From Theobroma cacao (taxonomy: Eukaryota; Streptophyta; Magnoliopsida; Malvales; Malvaceae): 64,000 nucleotides of DNA. Shown one piece after another: positions 51,730-61,099 of the stretch. The number at the start of each line of letters is the position of its first letter. The stretch's first letter is position 1. Both the position numbers and the translations under genes were made by a program. The notes beneath the pieces are model-generated. The model was not told the DNA's origin. It was given only the letters and a program-made list of their open reading frames with translations, and did not search any database. The stretch lies in NCBI RefSeq assembly GCF_000208745.1, contig NC_030850.1:34258350-34322349 (forward strand), given 5' to 3'.

Positions 51730-53142
51730 ATGGGTAGAGATCTTCACATAGTGATGCTTCCATGGTCTGCTTTTGGCCACCTGATACCATTCTTTCATCT
51801 CTCCATAGCCTTGGCCAAAGCTGGGGTAAAAGTCTCCTTCATATCAACCCCAAGAAACATCCAAAGACTCCCTAAAGTTCCTCCAACTTTAGCAACTCTG
51901 ATAGATATAGTTGCTTTACCATTACCAGTCTTGGATAACCAGCTCTTACCAGAGGGTGCAGAGGCCACCGTGGACATTCCTTCAGAGAAAATTCCTTACC
52001 TGAAGATTTCATATGATCTCCTCCAGCACCCCGTCAAGCAATTCATCTCAGATCAACGTCCGGATTGGGTATTCACTGATGTAATTTCTTATTGGGTAGC
52101 TGAGGCTGCCCAAGAGAAGCAAATACCTGTCATTAATTTCTCTGTTTTCCCTGCTTCTACAAATGCTTTTTTTTTGCAAAAAGATTTCCCCGTTGCTGCT
52201 GCCCAAGAAGGAACAAAGCCCTCTCCTGAAAGTTTGACAAAACCACTTGAGTGGGGAAATTTTCAATCTTCGGTATCTTACCGGAGCTTCGAGGCGACTG
52301 GCACGTACAAGGGCCTTTATACACAGAATGCTTCTGGGATAACAGACAATGAAAGGGTTATTAGAGTTATTCTAGCAAGTAACGCTATGGCTATCCGCAC
52401 CTGCCCTGAATATGAAAGTGAGTACTTGAATAAATGCAAGGAGATTACAGGCAAACAGGTGATTCCTATTGGTTTACTCCTGCCAGAGAAACCTGAAGAG
52501 GTAAAAAGAATTACTGACAAATCATGGAGTGAAAACTTTGAGTGGCTGGATGGACAGAAACCCAAGTCAGTTGTGTTCGTAGGATTTGGCAGTGAGTGTA
52601 AACTAAGCAAGGAACAAGTTCATGAGATAGCACATGGGCTGGAGCTATCAGGATTGCCATTTTTATGGGCACTTAGGAAGCCTGATTGGGCAACCGATGA
52701 TCATGACGCGCTGCCTCCAGGCTTCAGCGACGGCACACGTGGAAGAGGAGTTGTCTGCATTGGTTGGGCACCGCAATTGGAAATTTTGGGACACCCATCA
52801 ATTGGAGGCTCGTTGTTTCACGCAGGATGGGGTTCAATTATAGAAACGCTGCAGTTTGGGCACTGTCTCGTGGTTTTACCATTGATTATTGACCAACCCT
52901 TGAATGCAAGGCTTTTGGTGGAGAAAGGTCTGGCTGTGGAAGTAGAGAGAAGTAACGACGGATCGTTTACCAGGGCTGATATAGCTAAGGCTCTAAGACT
53001 GGCTATGGTTTCTGAGGAAGGGGAGAATTTAAGGGTCCGAGCTAAAGAAGTAGCTGAGGTTTTTGGGAACCGGAACCTGCAACACAATTACTTCAATAGA
53101 TTTGTTGAGTATCTGGAGAAAAATGGAGCTGCAACTGATTAA
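51730..53142 (+). CDS. UGT91-like UDP-glycosyltransferase, copy D, intronless
   Basis: An uninterrupted frame of 470 aa starts MGRDLHIVMLPWSAFGHLIP with His17. The PSPG box (WAPQLEILGHPSIGG to DQ) has the FHAGW form shared by A, B and E, so all key residues expected in the cluster are present. The C-terminus ends GAATD, three residues shorter than copy C because TCAAAG-type codons are replaced by a TAA. The gene belongs to tandem unit 2. Its native upstream sequence is conserved with copy C for only about 360 bases before the copia LTR begins, so its distal promoter differs from that of copy C. Donor and acceptor are unknown. Confidence 0.93.
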   Translation: MGRDLHIVMLPWSAFGHLIPFFHLSIALAKAGVKVSFISTPRNIQRLPKVPPTLATLIDIVALPLPVLDNQLLPEGAEATVDIPSEKIPYLKISYDLLQHPVKQFISDQRPDWVFTDVISYWVAEAAQEKQIPVINFSVFPASTNAFFLQKDFPVAAAQEGTKPSPESLTKPLEWGNFQSSVSYRSFEATGTYKGLYTQNASGITDNERVIRVILASNAMAIRTCPEYESEYLNKCKEITGKQVIPIGLLLPEKPEEVKRITDKSWSENFEWLDGQKPKSVVFVGFGSECKLSKEQVHEIAHGLELSGLPFLWALRKPDWATDDHDALPPGFSDGTRGRGVVCIGWAPQLEILGHPSIGGSLFHAGWGSIIETLQFGHCLVVLPLIIDQPLNARLLVEKGLAVEVERSNDGSFTRADIAKALRLAMVSEEGENLRVRAKEVAEVFGNRNLQHNYFNRFVEYLEKNGAATD

Positions 53143-54640
53143 AGTCAAGAAAAATCATTCAAATACAAACAAGATGGCTGTTTTGTTGATTTACGAGCAA
53201 TAACTTTCCTTCTTTTTTTTATTTGGATTTTCAAGCTTAAAAATGTAATGTTACTCAATAATTATCATGTGCCAAGCCTCAAAATTCAGCTGCACCAGAT
53301 TGACAAATTTAAAGGCTGGAAATTTCCAATCACATTTCTTAATTCATTGCAATTTCCAAGTAGCCGACTAGTAGCATGAGAAGCTCTGGTTCTATAAATA
53401 AAGTTTCAACTTAATTTGGATCTCCTCCCTCAATCTCTATGCTAATAGCCATTCCCAAGTTGTAATGAATTATACACTTTTCATGAATTTAACATATAAC
53501 TGCTCTCATGGGGACTTTAGTAGTCGTGACAAGTTGGGCCACTACTTAGATACCCATATGGAGAATGACTTGCTCATTGCTAAAATTATTTCTGCGTTGT
53601 AGTCTATTGATCCAAGCCTGCCCAAAGTTTGGCTTATATTGTGTTCTGAGTGTTTCTAGTGAAGCTCCGAAGTAAAACAAGACAAGCCTGGCTGCCTGAC
53701 TTTTGGAAGTTCTTTAGAAAGTCTTTCGGTTTGGAAGACTACATAAAATACGTGGTTGTTTAATTGTTTGACACCAAAGCATTAACGTGGATCAGGATTC
53801 AGGTCCAGGGGAGCATGGCTTCATGGCATACGTTAGAGTTAGCATTTGTCAAGCATATAGTACTAAAAACTATAAAGTGCTTGTGAGGTTTACTTCAAGC
53901 ATCAATATTTAGGCAGATTTTTTTTTTCTCAATCAAAATAAAGTTTCTATTAATAATCCGAATTGAATAAAATTCTGATAAGAACGAGAAAGTTTAGTTT
54001 GAAGGAATAAGTTTAGGGACCTGTCTAAATAAATAGACTCTTAATACATTATTAACATTACACAATCAACGCTCAACACCCTATCTAATTGGTAATACAA
54101 ATATTGAAAATAAACATACAGTCGCCATTGAACATAATATTCCATCAGGTATTGTGTCTTCCCTGCATAACCACAGACACTCCAAAGCAGTTTCAATAAA
54201 GATGGATGGAAATTTGTCCATCCCTGCATAATTTTTAAGCAGACTTTTCAATATGCTTCCATGGATTGCGGAAATTTGTCCTTCACATTATTATATTTTT
54301 AATAGAAAGACAATAGCCAAGCACCTTAATTTTTTTTTTTCTTTTGCTAGGTCAATAGACAAACTACCTTAGCTGTGTGATCCTTTTGTAATGCCTGGAT
54401 TTTAAGTTGATATGATAGTAACTTAAAATCTGGTGCTGAACTGTTTTTCTTACAGGAAATTTCTTGTCCCTTGTTGATGAATGAAGTGCTTAATTTTCAA
54501 AAAAAAAAAAAAAAGACAACTACCTCAATAGTCTTTTCCTTGTCGTGTAATTTTTAGGCATTTCTGCCTTTATATTGGTGCAGGCTGTTTAGAGTAGTAT
54601 CAGCTAGCTGTCTTAAACCCTTGATTGCTCCCTGTCAGAA
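53143..54640. other. Spacer between UGT copies D and E
   Basis: The first ~280 bases resemble the copy A 3' flank. 53,440-54,300 contains no recognised gene or repeat. A short retroposed fragment is at 54,370-54,513. The last ~100 bases form the leader of pseudogene E. Confidence 0.55.
54370..54513 (+). mobile_element. Short retroposed fragment (LINE/SINE 3' end-like)
   Basis: About 144 bases end in a 15-base poly-A and lie between AGACAAACTACCT (54357-54369) and AGACAACTACCT (54514-54525). A near-identical flanking duplication and a poly-A tail indicate target-primed retroposition of a truncated element. The sequence just before the tail (TTGTTGATGAATGAAGTGCT) resembles plant LINE 3' ends as I remember them. 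Confidence 0.65.
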
Positions 54641-56058
54641 ATGGCTAGAGATTTTCATATAGTGATGCTTCCCTGGTCAGCTTTTGGCCACTTGATACCA
54701 TTCTTTCAACTCTCTGTAGCCTTAGGCAAAGCTGGAGTGAAAGTCTCCTTCATATCAACCCCTGGAAACATCGGAAGATTCAAAGTTCCTTCAGATTTAG
54801 CAACCCTGATAGATTTAGTAGCTTTTCAGTTGCCAGCCTTGGATAACGAGACACTCTTGCCAGAGGGTTCTGAGGCGACCGTGGACATTCCTTCTGAGAA
54901 AATTCAATACCTGAAGATTACATACGATCTACTTCGACACCCGGTCAAGCAGTTCATCTCAGATCAACGACCGGATTGGATAATCGTTGATGTCATTCCT
55001 CATTGGGTGGTTGAGATTGCCCAAGAATACCAAATCCCTCTCATTAGTTTCTCAGTTCTCTCTGCTTCTTCATATAGTTTCTTTGCAAATCCAAGATCCC
55101 TCACCAGCGATGGCCAAAAAAGAATTGAGGTCTTCTCCGGAAAGTTTGACGTCACCGCCTGAGTGATTTGATTTTTCTTCTTCATTAGCTTATCCTAGTT
55201 CCCTAGCTACTGTCATGCATGAGGGGTTTTACGGAGAGAACGCTTCTGGAGTATCTGACGCTGAAAGGCTTGCTAAAATTATTCAGGCATCTAAAGCTTT
55301 TGCTATACGTAGTTGCCCGGAATATGAAGCCGAATACTTGAACGTAGGGGAGAAGACAAATGGCAAACCAGTGATTCCTATTGGTTTGCTCCTGCCAGAG
55401 AAACCTGAAGGAAGAAGAATCACTGACAAGTCATGGATAGAAATCTTTGAGTGGCTTGATGTACAAAAGCCTAAGTCAGTTGTGTTTGTAGGATTTGGCA
55501 GCGAGTACAAGCTAAGCAAGAATCAAATTCATGAGATAGCGTACGGGCTGGAGCTATCAGGATTGCCATTTTTATGGGCACTGAGGAAGCCTGATTGGGC
55601 TCTTAGCGACCATGATGCTTTGCCTCCGGGTTTTAGCGACCGTACCAGTGGAAGAGGAGTTGTCAGCACTGGGTGGGCACAGCAATTGGAAATTTTAGAA
55701 CACCCATCAATCGGAGGCTCGTTGTTTCACGCCGGATGGGGTTCAATTATAGAAACGCTGCAGTTTGGGCATTGTCTCGTGGTTTTACCATTCATTATTG
55801 ACCAGCCCTTGAATGCAAGGTTTTTGGTGGAGAAAGGTTTGGCAGTGGAAGTAGAGAGAAGTGACGATGGATCATTTAGCGGAGTTGATATAGCTAAAGC
55901 TCTGACACTCGCTATGGTGTCCGAGGAAGGACAGAGTCTTAAGAGTCGGAACCAGAGAAGCGGCTCAAATTTTTGAAAACAGAGACCTGCAAAACAGTAA
56001 CTTCAATAGTTTTGTCGAGTATCTAGAGAAAAATGGAGCTGCAAATCAAAGGCGTTAA
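54641..56058 (+). pseudogene. UGT91-like copy E, multiple lesions
   Basis: The frame opens normally at ATG 54,641 with the GHLIP motif but is lost near 55,118-55,130, where a one-base insertion relative to copy B leads to a TGA at 55,160. In the conserved frame a second lesion follows, a TGA at 55,164-55,166 where copies B and D have Trp. The middle, from about 55,200, is in frame with FHAGW in a PSPG box that reads WAQQLEILEH (Gln for the usual Pro). Near 55,940 another extra A shifts the frame and ends it at 55,974-55,976; the conserved C-terminus continues in the next frame to a TAA at 56,056-56,058. It is the oldest full-length pseudogene of the cluster. Confidence 0.87.
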
Positions 56059-57312
56059 TCTGCCAAGTTCCAATAAATAAAAATGGAAGAAAAGGCTTTG
56101 TTAAGTTACAAGCAAGCTTTGTCCACTACTTCCCGTCCTAGCTAGTGACCTTTAAATTACAAAACGTTTGGTTCCTTTCCTTCTGTCTTTCAAATGCCTA
56201 CTGAATATTTAACTTTTGATGCCTTACCAATCAATATTACTATTTAATTGTTTTTTGGCACAATCGTTACAATATTATAAACATTTTATTTTATTATTCT
56301 TACATAATTGTAAACTTTAAATTTTACAATCATGATTTTCACTAGTATACTCTTTTAAACTTTTTGTCAAAACTGTCCCATGTTGTTAGCATTTTCTTGC
56401 ATGGCTCCAATTGCATGAAATAAACTTCGCCGAATACATTAGACAAGCATGGTTGCCCATTTACTGGCACAAACTATAGATCCTGCTAATCTCCTTCCCT
56501 CATCTCACCTACTTTTGGTGGTGAGTGGGGGCGAAGAGTGAAATATTGGAGGACAAGAAATTGTCAATTCGTTTACATTGCATAATATTTTTTCAAAAAA
56601 TTAAATTATTTTGAAAAATTCAAATAAATTTTAATTCTTTTATTACATTTAATTAAGTTTTAAATTTTTATTTTGAGTCATAAATTTTTATAATTAATAA
56701 TTTATTTAATTAAAATATCACTTTTATTTTATATCCGTGACATACTAATATATTATAAAAAATGATTTATGTAATAAGTTGATTTGACATGATGACATAT
56801 TCATATAATATTTTTTTACCACTTACATCAATGTCACCTAATATAAAACGATGAATAGAATTTTGACTAAGTGAACAATTAGTGATAATGATTTATTGGA
56901 TTTTCGAAATCGGCACAAAGCTTTTGTAATTGCTAAAAATCTTAAAATATACAGCAGTTGCAGTGTTTTCTCCAGCCAATGGCTGGCGACATGGACAGAT
57001 TTCTAAAATTTTTCATTTAAAAAAAAAGGCAAAACAATTGCAAAGAAAAATCCTTTGTGTTTGCAACAAATGGAATCAGAACCCACTCCATTGGTCAGCT
57101 GAGCCAATACCTTTACCACATCATAACCATTTCTTCACAAATTCATGTAATGACAACTCTTCCCCATCAACACAAAAGCACAAGGTCATTGTAAACTGAA
57201 CATGTTCCTACTGATATTGTGTTGACTTATATCTCTAGAAATGTTCAAGTTGTAAGGACTAAGATATGTAAATCTCAGCCTCTTTAAAAGATATCATTCT
57301 CCATTTGCTGCA
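56059..57312. other. Convergent spacer between the UGT cluster and the MSL1-like gene
   Basis: AT-rich DNA without a recognised gene. 56,560-56,900 is especially AT-rich and may be repeat-derived. The last few hundred bases are the 3' UTR of the minus-strand channel gene. Confidence 0.5.
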
Positions 57313-60300
57313 TCACTGACTGGCTGTACCTTGGAATGTATTGCCCAATGTAGCACCATGCTTCTTAATAATCTGGACGGACTGCAGAAGAATATCTTGT
57401 TGTGTGGAGTATAATTCATCTTTGCTCTATAATTGCATATCGTACATTAATGTGGATATCAGTAAAATGAGAAAGAAAAACAATTGTCAGGCTTAAAATG
57501 ATAAATTTTGAAAAGAAGCCACAGCCAAGCATCCAGCTTTCAGAACAAAATCCCAGGAGAGGAAAACAATATCAATAAATCAAGGGTTTGATGCGGTCTT
57601 TTAAACTTATCAGTGCAGCTATGCAAACCACAGTTGCACATCTGTTTTAAACAGTGGCATTAAGTTTTAATATCTTTAATATGAAATTCAGAAAATCAGA
57701 AACACTTAAGATCCGAGATTTGGCTCATTAGTTGGGGCACAATCCCCTGCTTAGAAAGCAGGGTTTGAATTCCCGCTCTCCCAACAAAAAAAACCCTGGG
57801 CAACTGATCAAATAACAATGTTACCTAGCCCATAGAAGACACATCAGAAAAAAGGAATCGAGGATGAGAGATTACCATGTGTCTGAGATTGCATCCAATG
57901 GTCAGTTCTGCATAAGAACTTTCTATATGAGACAGGAAACAGTAAGGGGCCTCCTTTCCCAAGAAAACTTTTGAGTTTGATTTTAGCATGCCCTTGATGT
58001 CATTGGATATCTGGGGAATCTTGTCCAGATCTTCAATTTGCAAGGGAACTTTGGTCACCACGGCACGCCATTGAGCACGTGACTTGTTCATAATAACCTA
58101 AAAATTTTCATGGTAAACAAAGATTACCAAGAATGATGGTTTTGAGTATGACAAGTGTACAATGTATAAATAAGCAAATGAGCATACTCTCAGTAGACTC
58201 GATGAACAGTGAAAATAATTCTTCTCTTTCTAGCAAAAGGAAGAAAAAGAAAAAAAAAACCAACCTGACTGGAAAAGAGTGAGTTTGGAACCAAAACTGG
58301 AAATTTCTCAGAGTTAAGTAATGTTGTGCTTGTGAGTCCCATGTCCACCACTTGACCTTCTATAGATCCTGCCTGCAGTAAGAAAATTTTATTGTCAATT
58401 CATGCAGAAAAGCAAGGAAATGAAAGAACAAACCTAACCTTGTTAAAACCACAAGGTTTTACAGGTAAAATAACCTTTATGATGGAATAAAATAAATGGC
58501 ATTTAGGTTACACGGTCACAGTTTCCAGTAGGATGGAACTAAAAACTGGACATCACCACAAAGGTCAGGATTACCAATATACCCTCATATATAAAGACGT
58601 ATATAACAATTAACTTCAGGGAAATAACTGAAGAGTCGGTCAATAGTGGAATTAGGAGGGACAGAGTGCAATGAACAGAAATCATAAGCAAATACCAGGC
58701 TTTAAGACCAAGTTGGTGCTACCTGAAAGATGATGAGTGATTGATTCATCAAAGCAGAAAACAAAATATTAACCAGCAAGAATAATAAATAATAAGTATT
58801 TCAATTCAATAATCCACAACAAATAATTCATATGCACATCTATAACAGCTTAATTCTTGACATCCTAGGGTGAACCCTAAACTGCAGCTGAAACAGCATT
58901 TAGGAAATAAAGAAAACAATTCCTTTTCTCACTGTGGACTATAAATATGAAAAAGCTTATTGGACTGATAAGCATTGGACAGAAAGAAAATCTTTCCTGC
59001 ATGGAAAGAAAAACATTTGCTCAGTTACGTGTTACCTTAACATTTGCTCAGTTACGTGTTACCTTTATTGTATCACCCAATGAAAAAGGTTTGGAAAACT
59101 GCATAGACAATCCACTGAGCACATTTCCAAGAATGTCCCTGGCAGCAAAAGCGGTGGCCACTCCTATGAGGAGGTTGAATCGGTTATATGATTATTTCAA
59201 AGACAATAAACAAGTAATGCATATTATATCTACAATATGAACTTTTAAGAAATAGCAATTAGGCATCTTTTCATTTGGCAATAAAACACATAAAAACAGC
59301 ATTTGCAAGTCATTGCATAATCTTCAAAATCATTCTAAGATAAAGATCACTAATAGAAAATACTAAAAGCAATGTCCTATTTGAGATATAAGAGCACTTA
59401 TGATTTATACTATAAATTTTAACCAACCGTGAAAAAATCCGTCTTTAAATAAACTGTACAAGCATGTTAAAGCACATGTACAGCAGATATAGAAAGGTTA
59501 ATGAATATAGTGTTATAGACATATATTCATGGTAAATTGTACTTATCAGAATACACATCACCAACAATATAGCCCTCTGCTATAAGTGAAGACCAAGCAA
59601 AACGTTTAAAAACATGCAGACAAAAACATACGCCTGTTCGGGCACACAAGAATGAAAGATGGAAATATAAAGCCAAAAGTATATGATAAAAGAACTACAA
59701 GAAAAGCAAGCATATGCTACTTTAAATTCAAACCTACTGAGCCATGCCAAGATACCTATTACCATCAAAATAAATTTGAAAATGTTATCTACATTAGCAA
59801 CACTTAATTTTAAGATTCCCTTGCACAATTAGATCCAATTATCATAAACGAACTTAAACAGAAGAGAACATTCATTTAGCAGAAAACACCCACCACCTAT
59901 GCCACCAACTGTCAGAATAGATTGCACAGCTACCCCACATGCCTCTGCTAAAGCCATTACCCCAATAACAAATAGACCAACAGATGAAACTTTGTCCATA
60001 GTTAACAACTTTTCCCGATCAGTCCCTGCTAAATTCTGAGCAGCCAGTGCACGATCAAGTACATTTGTTTTCCAACGATGCAAAAACCAGACAAATGAAA
60101 GGATAGCTGCTCCCCTCCATGCCTGTGCAACGTATTGTGAAGCAATAGTACTTGGTGCAACCATCATGCCGCTGCAAGTCAATGTACCTTTCACTCGTTA
60201 TACATTGACAAAAAAATAATGCAGAAACATGTGAATCGAAGGATGAGAAAGAGTTAAATATTGAAAATTAGAACCACTAACATTTGAGAGAATGCCATGA

Positions 60301-61099
60301 AGGTAATTAGATATCTCACTGGATCCTCCAAAGCTCCCCAGAAGCTTTTCTCATATGGAACTTGATCCCCAAGTAAGCTTCCAGATGGCAGGACTGAAGT
60401 TTGCATTGCATACTTGTGAAATCTTCTTAAAAGCCTGGGCATGACCACCCAAGCCAATATGGTACCAGTCAAAGTGAAACCAACCGGAACAACCACATCT
60501 TTAAGATACGGATGGGAATCAAGCAACTGTTCAACATGAGGCTTCAGTTCATTAGAGGCTTCTTTAGCCTTTTGCCCAGTATAACCTACTGCATCCACAG
60601 CATTATGCCAAGCTTCTTTGACTTTATCAACCCAATCACTGCCAATAACACCACTGTTGCTAACATCTACTTCCCCTCCAACCGAAGAAGCTGAAACTTC
60701 AGATTCCACAGATTTATCAGTCTTGCTACTGAAAGACAACGAATGTGACTGATTTCTCAATACTGGGCTTATCAAAACAAAGGGGAACACACTCTGGTAA
60801 CGCAAAGTCGATGAATTCAAGGATGATGCAGCCATGGGATTGATTTTGTGGAAACATTTATGAGCCAAAGGATCAGACACCACAACTTTAATATGGGTAT
60901 TCGCAAACTTTGCAGCAGATTGTGATTCTCTTTTGTTATAAATGCTATCTACATAGGCATAAGATGATCTGACATAGTTTTGATCAACATTTCTTGTAAG
61001 TTTCATATAGGAATTGTATAGTGGCAATAATGGTGGTTGTGAAGAGGGATATAAGGAATTAGACAGTGACCTCAGTCTTGAAAGCCTAATTCCAGCCAT
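57313..61099 (-). CDS. MSL1: MscS-like mechanosensitive channel, mitochondrial MSL1 type, 6 exons
   Basis: Exons by eye, 5' to 3' on the minus strand: 61099-60282, 60171-59894, 59163-59063, 58372-58265, 58097-57876, 57426-57313, giving 546 aa. The long N-terminal region is rich in Ser, Arg and Tyr and fits a mitochondrial presequence. Hydrophobic segments follow from about residue 200. The pore-lining MscS helix is clear: GGIGGVATAFAARDILGNVL (about 363-381), then SGLSMQFSKPFSLGDTIK and the beta domain with FPVLVPNSLFSSQ. MSL1 opens with membrane tension and dissipates mitochondrial membrane potential under stress. The protein is longer than I remember for Arabidopsis, with the difference at the N-terminus. 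A 27-bp tandem duplication covers the donor of the third coding exon. Confidence 0.9.
57714..57784 (+). other. Degenerate tRNA-like sequence in the last MSL1-like intron
   Basis: An A-box-like TGGCTCATTAGTTGG (57721-57735) and a B-box-like GGTTTGAATTCC (57762-57773) are present, with a 5-bp stem CCTGC/GCAGG around a 7-base loop between them. The variable loop and half of the T stem are missing and the acceptor pairing is poor, so it cannot be a working tRNA. It may be a tRNA pseudogene or SINE head. Confidence 0.3.
59012..59065. repeat. 27-bp perfect tandem duplication over a splice donor
   Basis: Positions 59012-59038 and 59039-59065 are identical. On the minus strand each copy contains AAG|GTAACACGT. 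The copy next to the exon gives the used donor at 59,062; the second offers an identical donor 27 bases further into the intron. Confidence 0.93.

Larger units (their letters stand above)
44680..53233 (+). repeat. Tandem duplication unit 2 (spacer with three insertions plus UGT copy D)
   Basis: This is homologous to unit 1 along spacer and gene but three times longer because of insertions at 45,152-45,826 (MITE), 46,196-46,310 (retroposed fragment) and 46,334-51,347 (copia element). Removing them leaves about 2.75 kb, the length of unit 1. Besides these elements the spacer 44,594-51,729 holds no gene. Confidence 0.85.
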
